The notes beneath the pieces were generated by a model. That model saw nothing but the letters and a program-made list of their open reading frames with translations, did no database searches and was not told the DNA's origin. The position numbers and the translations under genes were made by a program. From positions 1-32,665 of the forward strand of contig JAICTB010000002.1 in assembly GCA_025936595.1 (NCBI GenBank): a stretch of DNA of 32,665 nt, read 5' to 3'. Numbering within the stretch: position 1 is the stretch's first letter; every line of letters begins with the position of its first letter. Shown here in pieces: positions 1 through 9,727 of the stretch. Source of the stretch: Thermoleophilia bacterium (GTDB taxonomy: Bacteria; Actinomycetota; Thermoleophilia; Gaiellales; Gaiellaceae).

Positions 1-168
1 CAGCTCGACAACGGTCACGAGACTCTCGGGTACACGGCCGGCAAGATGCGCCGGTTCCGCATTCGCATGAACCCGGGTGACCGCGTGCGGATCGAGCTGT
101 CGGCGTACGACCTCGATCGCGGCCGCATCGTCTACCGGCTTCGGCCGGGCGACGAACGCCCCGAGTAG
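1..168 (+). CDS. infA: Translation initiation factor IF-1-like protein, C-terminal part (5' truncated by window)
   Basis: Frame 1 reads [55 protein letters not shown], matching the IF-1 S1/OB-fold pattern (LxNGHxxxxxxxGKMRxxxIRxxxGDRVxxELSxYDLxxGRIVYR). Confidence 0.85.
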   Translation, partial: QLDNGHETLGYTAGKMRRFRIRMNPGDRVRIELSAYDLDRGRIVYRLRPGDERPE

Positions 169-177
169 AGCTCCGGT

Positions 178-2487
178 ATGGACACGGAGACGCCAGCTGC
201 TCTCGAGCTGCCGGCGATCGTCGCGCGGCTTGCTGCCTCCACGGCAACCGAGCGCGGATCCGCGCTCGCCTCGTCGCTCGTGCCCTCCGACGAAGTGGGG
301 GAGGTGGCGCGCCGGCAGGCGCTGACCGCGGAGGCGGTCGCGCTGCTCGACGCGGGCACCGCGCCCGAGCTCGCGGGCATCCGCGACCTCCGCGGATCGG
401 TTGAGCGGAGCGAGCGCGGCGGAATGCTGCGCCCGGACGAGCTGCGCGCCGTCTCCATCGCCGTGCGCGCGGCGCTCGAGGCGAAGCGCGTGACGGCCGC
501 GCCGTTGCTCGCTGCGCTGCTCGAGCCGATCGACGAAGAGCTTCGCCTGCTCGCCGACGAGATCGAGCGCTGCGTCGAGGACGACGGCGCCGATCTGCGC
601 GACACCGCGTCGCCCCGGCTGCGCAAGCTGCGCGCCGAGGTACGGAACGGCGGAGCGCGCGTGCGCGACGAGCTTGCGCGGGTCGCGCGCTCCTCCGACG
701 TCCGCGACGCGCTGCAGGAGACGTTCCTTGCAGAACGCGGCGGCCGGCCCGTGCTCGCTGTGCGCGCCTCGGCGCGCGCCGCGGTGCCGGGCATCGTCCA
801 CGACGCCTCGAGCACCGGCCAGACCCTCTTTGTCGAGCCGTTCGAGGTCGTCGAGCTGAACAACAGGCTCGCGGAGGCGGCGGCCGACGCACGTGAGGAG
901 GCGGAGCGGATCCTTCAGGAGCTGTCAGCCTCGGTCGCCGCGCGCGGCCTCGCACTCGTGCTGCTCGTCGAGGCAACGGGGGCGGTCGACCTCGCGCTCG
1001 CGTGCGGCACCCTCTCGCGTGGCTGGCGCGGAGCGCCGATCTCGATCGGCGACGAGGTGCGACTGCTCGGTGCGCGCCATCCGTTGCTCGACCCGGCGAC
1101 GGCGGTGCCGATCGACCTCGACCTCGGGACGATCCGCGCGCTCGTGATCAGCGGGCCGAACACGGGCGGCAAGACGGTCGCGCTGAAGACCCTCGGCCTC
1201 GCCGCGCTGCTGCACCAGTGCGGCCTGCGCCCGCCGGCGGACGAGACGACGCTGCCGGTGTTCGATCAGGTGCTCGCCGACATCGGTGACCGCCAGTCGA
1301 TCGAGATGAGCCTGTCGACGTTCTCCGGCCACGTGCGCACGCTCGTCTCCGTGCTCGAGTCAGCGACCGAGCGCTCGCTCGTGCTACTCGACGAGGTCGC
1401 GGCGGGAACCGATCCGGAGGAGGGTTCCGCGCTCGCGCAGGCCCTCGTCGCGCGGCTGGCGCGGCAGGCGCGGCTGACCGTCGTCACGACGCACTACGGC
1501 GCGTTGAAGGAGTGGGCGAGCGCCACGGAGAGCGTTGCCAACGCGGCGACGGGCTTCGACCCGGAGACCGATGCGCCGCTGTACCGGATCGCGCTCGGCC
1601 GGCCGGGCACGTCGCACGCGCTGCGGGTCGCCGAGCGGCTCGGGCTCGACTCCACGGTCGTTGCCGACGCGCGCTCGCGCGTCGCTCCCGAGCGGCTGCG
1701 CATGACGGAGCTGCTCGCGGAGGCCGAGGCGGCGGAGCGCGCAGCGTCCGCGACCCGTGCCGAAGCCGCCACGGCTCTCTCGGCGGCCCGCGATCGTGGG
1801 GCGCGGCTCGAGCGCGAGCTCGAGCGTGTGACCGCGTCCGCCGAGCGGGTGAAGGCCGAAGCGTTCGCAGCGGCACAGCGCGAGCTCGCAGAGGCACGGG
1901 GCGAGTTGCGGGCGTTGCGCGACGAGCTGAAGCGTGCGCGGCGTGTGCGCCGCGAGAGCGACCAGGACCGCGCACTCGGAACCGCGACGGAGCGTGCAGG
2001 TCGCGCGGAGCGCGCCCTCGCCGATCTGAGCGCGCCGCTGCCGCTGCTCGCTCCGCTCGCAGAGGGCGACCCCGTCGAGGCCCCCGAGGTCGGCGTGCGC
2101 GGGACGATCGCGTCGATCCGCGGCGACCAGGCGGAGGTCGTCGGTGCGGCAGGTCAGCGCGTCCGCATCCCGCTCGCCCGCCTGCGGCCGTCCCGCGAGC
2201 GCGCGTCCGAGGAGCGTGAGCCCGCCGTGCGCGTGCGAACCTCGGCGAGCGGCGACGTTTCCGATCAGCTCGACGTGCGCGGCCTGACGGCGCAGGAGAC
2301 GCGTGAACGGGTGCGGCGGCTCGTCGACGACGCGGCGCTCGCAGGGCTCGCGGAGGTGCGCGTCGTGCACGGCCGTGGCACCGGTGCCCTGCGCAAGGCG
2401 GTGCGCGAGGAACTGGCGTCGCATCCGCTCGTCGAGCGCCACGCACCGGACGCCGAGGACGGCGCGACGCTCGCGACGATCGGCTAG
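178..2487 (+). CDS. mutS2: Endonuclease MutS2 (MutS ATPase core plus C-terminal Smr domain)
   Basis: 769 aa; Walker A ISGPNTGGKTVALKTLG, LLDEVAAGTDPEEGSALA, THYGALKEWA, and C-terminal Smr-like LDVRGLTAQETRERVRRLVDDAALAGLAEVRVVHGRGTGALRKAVREEL. Confidence 0.94.
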   Translation: MDTETPAALELPAIVARLAASTATERGSALASSLVPSDEVGEVARRQALTAEAVALLDAGTAPELAGIRDLRGSVERSERGGMLRPDELRAVSIAVRAALEAKRVTAAPLLAALLEPIDEELRLLADEIERCVEDDGADLRDTASPRLRKLRAEVRNGGARVRDELARVARSSDVRDALQETFLAERGGRPVLAVRASARAAVPGIVHDASSTGQTLFVEPFEVVELNNRLAEAAADAREEAERILQELSASVAARGLALVLLVEATGAVDLALACGTLSRGWRGAPISIGDEVRLLGARHPLLDPATAVPIDLDLGTIRALVISGPNTGGKTVALKTLGLAALLHQCGLRPPADETTLPVFDQVLADIGDRQSIEMSLSTFSGHVRTLVSVLESATERSLVLLDEVAAGTDPEEGSALAQALVARLARQARLTVVTTHYGALKEWASATESVANAATGFDPETDAPLYRIALGRPGTSHALRVAERLGLDSTVVADARSRVAPERLRMTELLAEAEAAERAASATRAEAATALSAARDRGARLERELERVTASAERVKAEAFAAAQRELAEARGELRALRDELKRARRVRRESDQDRALGTATERAGRAERALADLSAPLPLLAPLAEGDPVEAPEVGVRGTIASIRGDQAEVVGAAGQRVRIPLARLRPSRERASEEREPAVRVRTSASGDVSDQLDVRGLTAQETRERVRRLVDDAALAGLAEVRVVHGRGTGALRKAVREELASHPLVERHAPDAEDGATLATIG

Positions 2488-3344
2488 AGCACCGCTTCGG
2501 GCGCGGGTCTGCGTGCCTGCACGAGCACCGCGCCGAGAACGACGGCGCCGCCGAGAAACGTCGCCGCGCCGGGCTGCTCGGAGAGCGCGAGCCAGACCCA
2601 GAGCGGGCCGAGCACGATCTCCAGCAACGTGATCAGCGCGACCTCGCCTGCCGGGATGAGGCGGCCGCCGATCGTCAGGAAGACGAAGCCGAGACCGATC
2701 TGGCAGATGCCGAGCGTCACGAGGAGCGAGACGTCGAGCGGCCCCACGTCGGCGACGCCCGCGAACGGCGCTGCCAGGACGAACACGAGGGCCTGCGAGA
2801 GACACGTGGCAGGCGCCATCGACACGTCGCGGTAGTGGCGCGTCAGCACGATGATGCCGGCGAACGACGTCGACATCAGGAGCGAGAGGACTTGCCCGAG
2901 CGGGCCGGCGCCGCCGGGACCGCCGACCATGATCGCGACACCGGCGACGGCAACGCCCATCGCGATCCACGTCCGGCGCGAGACCGGCTCGCCGAGCATC
3001 GTTCCGAGTGCCGCCGCGATGATCGGGGCGAGCGCCTGCATGAAGAGCACGTTCGCGACCGGGGCGTAGTTGAGCGCGATCAGGAACGCGCCGGACGAGA
3101 TCGCGAGCAGCGCCACGATCGCGAGACCGCCGCCCCCGATCGCACGGAACGCGCGCCAGACGCCTCGGCGCTCGGTGACGACGACGTATACGAAGAGCCC
3201 GGCGGCGGCGAACAGTGCGCGGCCTCCGAGTTGCGCCGCGACGTCGACCGACAGCTCGCGCTGCAGGACACCCGCCGTCGACCAGGCGGCTGCGGCGAGG
3301 GCGACGTACGCGCGCCCCCGCCGGTTCTGTGCTGCGCGATCCAC
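2484..3344 (-). CDS. EamA/DMT-superfamily transporter
   Basis: 286 aa, about 10 hydrophobic segments in two repeats; APVANVLFMQALAPIIAAALGTMLGEPVSRRTWIAMGVAVAGVAIM is typical of EamA proteins. Confidence 0.9.
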   Translation of the reverse strand: MDRAAQNRRGRAYVALAAAAWSTAGVLQRELSVDVAAQLGGRALFAAAGLFVYVVVTERRGVWRAFRAIGGGGLAIVALLAISSGAFLIALNYAPVANVLFMQALAPIIAAALGTMLGEPVSRRTWIAMGVAVAGVAIMVGGPGGAGPLGQVLSLLMSTSFAGIIVLTRHYRDVSMAPATCLSQALVFVLAAPFAGVADVGPLDVSLLVTLGICQIGLGFVFLTIGGRLIPAGEVALITLLEIVLGPLWVWLALSEQPGAATFLGGAVVLGAVLVQARRPAPEAVL

Positions 3345-3369
3345 GACCGCGCAGTCTGCATTGCTCGTC

Positions 3370-3516
3370 CTACTCTGGCTCGGGCGACTCGATCGGCTCG
3401 TCTGCCTCGACCGACTCGTTCGCCGGCGCGAGCTTCTCCGCGGCCCGCGCTTCCTTCTTCTGCTGCTTGCGCTCCCGGCGCTCGCGCAGCGCCTGCTCGC
3501 GCGCCCGCTTGACCAT
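3370..3516 (-). CDS. Small charged hypothetical protein (48 aa)
   Basis: Reverse strand reads MVKRAREQALRERRERKQQKKEARAAEKLAPANESVEADEPIESPEPE*; basic N-half and acidic C-half. Not on the supplied ORF track (below length cutoff). Confidence 0.45.
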   Translation of the reverse strand: MVKRAREQALRERRERKQQKKEARAAEKLAPANESVEADEPIESPEPE

Positions 3517-3543
3517 GGTCTCCGGCCTTCTGGAGCCCATCGT

Positions 3544-3771
3544 CTAGCGATGCCTCAGGCGGGCACGGCGCGGCTCGCTGTAGGAGACGACCGATACGCG
3601 CACTGCGCGCTCGTCCTCGCGATCGAAGGTGAGAGGAGTGCCCGCCATTCGATCGCCGCAGAGGTGCCCCGGCTCGAATCCCGACTCTTCGACGCGGAGG
3701 CGCTCGCCGTCCTCGGTGAGGATGAAGCCGTGCCGCTTGTCCGGGTTGAACCAGATCAGCTTTCCTTGCAT
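3544..3771 (-). CDS. Divergent cold-shock-domain protein (75 aa)
   Basis: MQGKLIWFNPDKRHGFILTEDGERLRVEESGFEPGHLCGDRMAGTPLTFDREDERAVRVSVVSYSEPRRARLRHR; GKLIWFNPDKRHGFI aligns with the CSD motif GxVKWFNxxKGYGFI. Start placed at internal ATG 3771 rather than the track start. Confidence 0.78.
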   Translation of the reverse strand: MQGKLIWFNPDKRHGFILTEDGERLRVEESGFEPGHLCGDRMAGTPLTFDREDERAVRVSVVSYSEPRRARLRHR

Positions 3772-3801
3772 ACGAACCCCTTCCCGTTCAGGTTGTGCTG
3801 C

Positions 3802-3821
3802 GCGGGGGCTCGCGCCCCCGC
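3802..3821 (-). terminator. GC-rich hairpin just downstream of cspA
   Basis: gcgggggc-tcgc-gcccccgc, 8-bp perfect stem, 4-nt loop, about 11 nt after the cspA stop; no obvious U-tract. Confidence 0.45.
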
Positions 3822-3832
3822 ACACGCGCGGG

Positions 3833-4039
3833 CTAGCCCGCGACGACGACGTTCTTCGCCTCGGGCCCCTTCGCGCCCTCGGCCGCTTCGAACTCGACCT
3901 TCGCGCCCTCGGGCAGCGACTTGAAGCCGTCACCGGCGACAGCGCTGTGATGAACGAACAGGTCCTTGCCGCCTTCGTCGGGGGTGATGAAGCCATACCC
4001 CTTCGCGTCGTTGAACCACTTCACGATTCCAGTTGCCAT
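3833..4039 (-). CDS. cspA: Cold shock protein CspA family
   Basis: 68 aa [68 protein letters not shown] with canonical RNP1 (KGYGFI) and RNP2 (DLFVHH); strong AGGAGGTG RBS upstream (plus-strand cacctcct 4049-4056). Confidence 0.95.
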   Translation of the reverse strand: MATGIVKWFNDAKGYGFITPDEGGKDLFVHHSAVAGDGFKSLPEGAKVEFEAAEGAKGPEAKNVVVAG

Positions 4040-4155
4040 AAAAAAACACCTCCTCTGCCACTCCAAGAACGGGCAGAGGCGGTGCACTGTGCACGACCGG
4101 TACTCGCTCGACTTGCCTCCAATCCTACCATTGCTGCGCAAAAAATGCCTGCGTC

Positions 4156-4350
4156 TTAGCGCCTCGACCGGCGCACGCGGCGCACGTGCAGCGCATACGA
4201 CGGCAAGCCGACGATCAGGAACAGGAAGACGAAGCTCGCCCACGCGGACGGGTGGCGGATGCGGTGTCGCTCTGCGTGGAAGAAGACCGCCGTTCCGGCC
4301 GCGGCGGCGACCAGGAAGGCGACCAGGAACTCCGCGGACGAGAGGCTCAC
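4156..4350 (-). CDS. Small membrane protein (64 aa), GTG start
   Basis: [64 protein letters not shown]; two hydrophobic segments with a basic tail. Confidence 0.5.
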   Translation of the reverse strand: MSLSSAEFLVAFLVAAAAGTAVFFHAERHRIRHPSAWASFVFLFLIVGLPSYALHVRRVRRSRR

Positions 4351-4390
4351 CGCTGCACGGTAGCGCCGAGGAGCCAGGGATAATCCGGAT

Positions 4391-5023
4391 GTGGCCGCCG
4401 CTTCGACGAAGGAGGACGTCGTCGCGGTCGCCGGCGCAGCCGTCTTCCTGGCTCTCGCCGTGCTCATCGCGGCGGGCGCGTTCACGAGGTTCGACGAGTA
4501 CGCCGTTGCTCACTGGATGCCGTGGCTACGGGAGTCGACGCCACGGTTGATCCACGTGTCGTCGGTGTTCGTGCCGCAGACGCGTTCCACACTCGGCGGG
4601 ACGCTCGTCGGCCTGTGGACCTATCCGGCATCGCCGTTCGTCTCCGCGCTCGTCGTCGCCGGCTGCGCATACGTCGCTGTTCGCCGTGGCCGGCTGCGGG
4701 CGGCGGTGAGCGTCTGCGCGTTGTGGATCGTTGCCAACGCGGCCGAATTGATCAGCAAGGTCGTGATCTCGCGGCCGTCGGTGGGCGTCGCGGGCTTCCG
4801 CCACTCCTATCCGAGCGGTCACACGATTCGCGCGTGCGTGGTCGCGGCGGTGATCGCGTGGACCTGGCGCCGCGCGGGTGCGGCCGCAACAGCATGGGCG
4901 TTGCTCGTCCCGGTTGCGCTCGTGCTGCTCGGCGACCACACGCCGACCGACGTGGTCGGCGGCGTCGCGCTCGCGGTGTGCCTGATTGCGCTCTGGCAGC
5001 GGCGTCTCACGAGCGCGCCGTGA
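4391..5023 (+). CDS. PAP2-family membrane phosphatase
   Basis: 210 aa with [11 protein letters not shown] (KxxxxxxRP-like), YPSGHTIR (PSGH) and [11 protein letters not shown] (HxxxD-like) motifs. Confidence 0.85.
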   Translation: MAAASTKEDVVAVAGAAVFLALAVLIAAGAFTRFDEYAVAHWMPWLRESTPRLIHVSSVFVPQTRSTLGGTLVGLWTYPASPFVSALVVAGCAYVAVRRGRLRAAVSVCALWIVANAAELISKVVISRPSVGVAGFRHSYPSGHTIRACVVAAVIAWTWRRAGAAATAWALLVPVALVLLGDHTPTDVVGGVALAVCLIALWQRRLTSAP

Positions 5024-5038
5024 AGTGCTCGCGCATCC

Positions 5039-7261
5039 TTACTCCTTAGGGTTACAGGCCTTTCCGATCTCGTCGGCGAGGCCGATCTGCGAGAGGAAGA
5101 CGCCGCCCGAGCGCGGCCGGAGCGAGGTGGCGAGGCTGGCGAGGTCGCCGGGGATCGGCGAGGTCTCGGGCGTCGTCAGCGCGACGTCTGCGTAGCCGCC
5201 TGCCGGGACGCACACGTGGATCCCCTCGAAGAGCGTGTCCGCCGACGCGACACCGTGCACGGTGCCGCGGTTCGAGGTCAGCTCGAAGGGACGCGACGGC
5301 ACACCGTCGGGCGCGCGCACCCCGAAGGTGATTCCGCGGAGAACGGCGGTGCGCTGACCGGGCACGGCGAAGACGCGCACGCGGGCGGTCACGCCGGGAC
5401 GCGTCCAGCCGTCGTCGTAGAGCCCGAACGAGAGCCAGTCTGTACGCCACGGCCGGTCGGCGCGTATCAGCCTGAGCCCTTGCTGACTCTCGATCTCGCG
5501 GCCGGAGACGCGGAAGCGCGACTCCTGGTCTGCCTGGAGCACGTACCGGGTCAGCGTGACGTCGGCACGACCGGTCGTCGGGTCGAACTTCCAGTAGACC
5601 TTCGGGAACCAGAAGCTGCTGAAGGTGAAGACGCCGCGCGGCTGCTCGACGTTGCGGTCGATCGACGCGTTCCAGTACTGGTAGTCGCGCCAGACGCGGA
5701 AGTTGACGAACCAGTTCGAGGAAACCGGATAGGTGGCGATCGTGACGTCGGAGTTCCTGCCGACCGTCCTGTCGACCCATGTGAACTGCTGGAGCTGCGG
5801 GTTCGTGATCGGCCGGCTCGCCCAGTCGTCCGTGCCGAAGAACCGGGCGAACACGTAGGCGGTCGACGCGGGCAGCGCGAGGGCGACGATCAGTGCGAGC
5901 ACCGCGGAGCTGCGAAGCCGCGGAACCAGGCGGCCGGTGAGCAGCAGGATCCCTGCGCCGAGGAGCGTGAAGAGGACGAGCGCGATGCGCGCGCCTGACA
6001 GGCCGCCGAACGCGCTCGCAAGTGGGCGATAGATCGCCGAGACGGGCGAGTCGTCGTCGATCGTCTCGAACTGGCCCCAGGTCGCGAACGGGATCGCGCC
6101 GACCGCGAACCCGAGTGCGACAAGCACGGCGGGGAGCGGCAGCGACCAGCGCAGTGGCAACGCATCGAGCATCGCGCAGAGGACGGCGATCACGATCACC
6201 GGCACGAGGTAGAGGAGAAAGCGGTCGTGGACGAACGTGTTGTAGAGCACGTCGAAGTTGGTGCCGTCGAAGACGAGCGCAGCGACCGTGATCGACCCGA
6301 TCCACGCAAACGCGTGCCGCTCGCTGTTCGCGGGTGGCTTTGCGGCGTTCGCGAGCAGCCAGGCGACTCCGCCGACGAACGGCAGCACCCCGAACGCGAG
6401 CGAGAAGGTCGCCAGGTGCTCGACGAACGAGCCCGCGATGCCGTGCGGGAGGAGCTGTTCGTGCTTCGCGTACCCGCCGTACACGCCCGCGATGTTCGAG
6501 AGCGCTCCGGCGGCGGCGAGAGCGACGGCGGCCAGGACGATCACGCCGAAGGCGACGGCGAGCAGATCGTGCCGCCGGAGCAGGCGACGGATACTCCGCT
6601 CGCCCCCGCGGAGCTCGTACCCGACCACCGCGAGCGGGAACACGGCGAGCAAAACGAGCAGCTCGCCGCGCGCGAAGTATGCGAGTGCGACGGCGGCGAG
6701 CGCGACCAGGTCGTTGCGCCGCGACGGCGACACGGTCGAACGCTGAATCGCGAGGAGCGCCCAGACGGAGGCCGGGTAGGAAGCGACCTCCGTCATCATC
6801 ATCGCGGAGAGGACGATCCAGGGCATGGCGACGGTGAGCGCTGCCGTGAGGTACGCGGCGGAGCGCCGACCGGTCACCCGCCGCGCGAGGAAGAAGGCGG
6901 GGATGCACGCCGAGGACATGATCCAGGCGTTCGCGAGGTGCACCGTCTTGACGTCGTCCGGCAGGAGCCCGTGCCGGAAGAACGGCGCGATCAGGAGCGG
7001 ATAGAGCTGCGAGTAGCTCTCGATGTTGACGCCGTGGATGCGCGGCACGAGCGAGTGCGTGCGGGCGATGCTGATCGCGAGCCGCTCGTAGCGAAGCTCG
7101 TCATCCTTCGCGAACCAGTCGAGCGCGCGTGTCGTCAGCGCCGCGAGCGCCGTCGCCGCACCGACCCAGAGCATCCCGAGGAAGACGACGTCGCGGACGC
7201 GGGCTGACAGCAGCCAGCCGGCGCCGCGCTCGGCAGGCTTCGCGGCGGCCGGAGCGTGCAC
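5039..7261 (-). CDS. Polytopic membrane protein, likely membrane glycosyltransferase (GT-C-like)
   Basis: About 740 aa; N-terminal loop FAKDDELRYERLAISIARTHSLVPRIHG with acidic residues as in GT-C proteins, then many TM segments. GTG at 7261 preferred over the track start 7390, because the 7390 start begins in low-quality sequence. Confidence 0.68.
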   Translation of the reverse strand: MHAPAAAKPAERGAGWLLSARVRDVVFLGMLWVGAATALAALTTRALDWFAKDDELRYERLAISIARTHSLVPRIHGVNIESYSQLYPLLIAPFFRHGLLPDDVKTVHLANAWIMSSACIPAFFLARRVTGRRSAAYLTAALTVAMPWIVLSAMMMTEVASYPASVWALLAIQRSTVSPSRRNDLVALAAVALAYFARGELLVLLAVFPLAVVGYELRGGERSIRRLLRRHDLLAVAFGVIVLAAVALAAAGALSNIAGVYGGYAKHEQLLPHGIAGSFVEHLATFSLAFGVLPFVGGVAWLLANAAKPPANSERHAFAWIGSITVAALVFDGTNFDVLYNTFVHDRFLLYLVPVIVIAVLCAMLDALPLRWSLPLPAVLVALGFAVGAIPFATWGQFETIDDDSPVSAIYRPLASAFGGLSGARIALVLFTLLGAGILLLTGRLVPRLRSSAVLALIVALALPASTAYVFARFFGTDDWASRPITNPQLQQFTWVDRTVGRNSDVTIATYPVSSNWFVNFRVWRDYQYWNASIDRNVEQPRGVFTFSSFWFPKVYWKFDPTTGRADVTLTRYVLQADQESRFRVSGREIESQQGLRLIRADRPWRTDWLSFGLYDDGWTRPGVTARVRVFAVPGQRTAVLRGITFGVRAPDGVPSRPFELTSNRGTVHGVASADTLFEGIHVCVPAGGYADVALTTPETSPIPGDLASLATSLRPRSGGVFLSQIGLADEIGKACNPKE

Positions 7262-7388
7262 CGCGCCATGGTAGTCGCGGCGGTTACATCGGCTCCCGCT
7301 CCTGCGTTGTAACTCGCCAGAGGTAGGCGTATCCTGAGACCTTCTCTGCGGCGGTTCCGGCAAGGACGGTTCAAAAGGAGTTCGCCGC

Positions 7389-8579
7389 ATGGAGTGGATC
7401 GACGAAGCAGACGGAGTCTTCCGCGGCGGCGGGGTGAAAGGCCTCGGCCTCGCCGGCGCGCTCGTCGGGTTCGCCGATCACCCGGAGAAGCCGGTCAGGC
7501 GATGGGTGAACGTCGCGGGTGCGTCCGCGGGCGCGATCATCGCCTGCTACCTGGCGGTCGGCCACGATGCGAAGGACATCGCCGCGCTGATGGATGAGAC
7601 CCGGTTCGGCGACTTCCAGGACTTCCCGTGGCCGGGCAAGGTCGTCGGCGGCGGCGTGAACCTGCTTCGCCGGAGGGGGCTCGCGCGCGGGGAGGCGTTC
7701 CGGCGCTGGTTCAGCAAGGAGCTCGAAGGCAAGACGTTCGCCGCGGCCAAGGCCGAGGACGGCTCGAGGCGCTACCGGCTGAAGCTGATCGCCGTCGATG
7801 CGACCAACCGCGCGCTCCTGGTGCTGCCCGACGACCTGCGCCGCTATCGACTGCCGGGTGCGAGTGCGGCGATCGACCCGGATCAGTTCGAGATCGCGGA
7901 TGCCGCGCGGATGAGCATGTCCATTCCGTACTTCTTTGAGCCGGTGACGCTGATCCGCGACCGCGTCTTCGTGGTCGATGCCGGCGGCACGGACGGTCTC
8001 GTCAGCGGTCAGCCGGCAGACCGGATCGACGTGGAGCAGCAGAACGAGGTCGCTCAGCATTTCGGTGTCAAGGAGGCGGGCTTCCGCGAGTTGACCGCGA
8101 GCGAGCTGGCGACCCAGCGGGCGACGATCATCGACGGCGGCACATTGTCGAACTTCCCGGTCTGGCTGTTCGACGTGGACGCGCCGACCCTCGAGCTGAA
8201 GCGGCCGACGTTCGGCTTCACGCTCACCGGCGGCCGGGGCGTCGGCGCGGGCCTCAACGCAGTCGTGCGCCGGCTGCCGTGGGCGCTGCGCTTCGGATTC
8301 GACATCTTTCATACGTCGCAGGAGGCGTGGGATTCACGATTCGTCTCGCACTCGACGCGCGTGCGGACGGTCGCAGTCGACGCCGGGGACATCGGGACGA
8401 CGCAGTTCAACCTGGGCAAGGACGACCGCGAGTTCCTGCTCGGCAGCGGCCGTGACGCCGCGAAGCGGTTCCTCGACCGCTTCGACCTGGCGGACTACGA
8501 GAACACGTTCCACCGTGGCTTCGGCGATGCACCTGTCGAATCGGGCGAGCCCGAGCCGGTGGCGGCGGTCGGCCGGTGA
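7389..8579 (+). CDS. Patatin-like phospholipase family protein
   Basis: 396 aa; oxyanion-hole motif FRGGGVKGLGLAGALVG, nucleophile elbow GASAG, and catalytic Asp motif DGGTLSNFP. Confidence 0.9.
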   Translation: MEWIDEADGVFRGGGVKGLGLAGALVGFADHPEKPVRRWVNVAGASAGAIIACYLAVGHDAKDIAALMDETRFGDFQDFPWPGKVVGGGVNLLRRRGLARGEAFRRWFSKELEGKTFAAAKAEDGSRRYRLKLIAVDATNRALLVLPDDLRRYRLPGASAAIDPDQFEIADAARMSMSIPYFFEPVTLIRDRVFVVDAGGTDGLVSGQPADRIDVEQQNEVAQHFGVKEAGFRELTASELATQRATIIDGGTLSNFPVWLFDVDAPTLELKRPTFGFTLTGGRGVGAGLNAVVRRLPWALRFGFDIFHTSQEAWDSRFVSHSTRVRTVAVDAGDIGTTQFNLGKDDREFLLGSGRDAAKRFLDRFDLADYENTFHRGFGDAPVESGEPEPVAAVGR

Positions 8580-8703
8580 TGACGACGTCGGCGTCGGGAG
8601 CCGTTGTTCCGAGCTGCGAATTCTGCGGCGGTCAGACGGTGCGCGCAGGCGGTCAGAGAGGGGGAGTCTGCGCGCACCGCAAAGCTTGCCCGGCGGTGCA
8701 GCG

Positions 8704-9693
8704 ATGAGCGAGGCGCCGACTGCCGTGCCGACGCCGGACGGCGCAACCTTCGCAGAGGTGGTCTACGCCCACTACGACTGGTGGAAGGCCGCCCGGAACG
8801 GCGGCTCGGCGGGCACGAGCGAGCACGCCTACCAGCAGCTGCTGCGCCGCTTCGAGCATCAGCACGGGAAGCTGATCAGCGCCTACTGGTGCTCGCACAT
8901 CGAGAGCAGCGTCGCGCTCAGCGAGCAGCCGCGCCGCTTCCCGTTCCACCCCCGCCTCGCGTTCCACCGCGAGACGGACTGGGCGACCAAGCGCTACCCG
9001 GAGATCGCCGCCCAGCTGCATCACCTCGACGACCTGGCGATTCGCGCGCGAACCGTCCTCACCGGCGTCCGTCAGCAGATCTGCCTGCATCGCGTCGCCT
9101 CCTCTGCAGGTCACCTCCTCAGCCTGGTCGACACCGCGAGCGCGCCGCCGAACCGCGAGCAGCTGACCGCAGCGCTCGAGGAAGAAGCGACGCGGATCGA
9201 CGACATCCAGCACTACTACGACGACGCCGCGAACGGACAGGCACAGATCGTCTACTTCAGCGGCATGGCCGCGGGCGTCATCCTCATCTCGCTGCTGGCG
9301 GGGCTCTTCCTGATCCACGTCGACACCTGGCAGGCAGGCGTCGCGGCCCTGGTCGCCGGCGCCGTCGGTGCGGTCGTCAGCGTCATCCAGCGGATCAACA
9401 ACCGCCACTTCCAGGTCGCCTATGACGTGGGCCGGCCGTATGCCTTCTTCCTCGGCGGCCTTCGCCCGCTGATCGGCGGCGCCTTTGCAATCGCCGTCAG
9501 CTTCGCGTTCGACAGCGGCATCATGCACCTCCCGATCACGAGCGCGAAAGCCGAGGACAAGCATCTCGCCCTCGTCGTCGTCAGCTTCCTGGCGGGCTTC
9601 AGCGAGCGCTGGGCGCAGGACACCCTCGCCACGGCCCTGCCGCAGGCAGCCGCGGACCCGCCGGCGGCGCCGGCGCAGCAGTCGCCGACGTAA
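8704..9693 (+). CDS. Uncharacterised membrane protein following the patatin gene
   Basis: 329 aa from ATG 8704 (track ORF starts at 8452 inside the upstream CDS). Soluble helical N-half, then TM segments IVYFSGMAAGVILISLLAGLFLI, GVAALVAGAVGAVVSVI and LIGGAFAIAVSFAF. Confidence 0.75.
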   Translation: MSEAPTAVPTPDGATFAEVVYAHYDWWKAARNGGSAGTSEHAYQQLLRRFEHQHGKLISAYWCSHIESSVALSEQPRRFPFHPRLAFHRETDWATKRYPEIAAQLHHLDDLAIRARTVLTGVRQQICLHRVASSAGHLLSLVDTASAPPNREQLTAALEEEATRIDDIQHYYDDAANGQAQIVYFSGMAAGVILISLLAGLFLIHVDTWQAGVAALVAGAVGAVVSVIQRINNRHFQVAYDVGRPYAFFLGGLRPLIGGAFAIAVSFAFDSGIMHLPITSAKAEDKHLALVVVSFLAGFSERWAQDTLATALPQAAADPPAAPAQQSPT

Positions 9694-9727
9694 GGCGAGC
9701 GGAGCCTAGGTCGGGAGTTTTCTTCGA

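Noticed and set aside
1384-2970. 528-aa minus-strand ORF
   Set aside because: Antisense to mutS2 and EamA; Arg/Asp/His-rich, low-complexity translation typical of spurious ORFs in GC-rich DNA.
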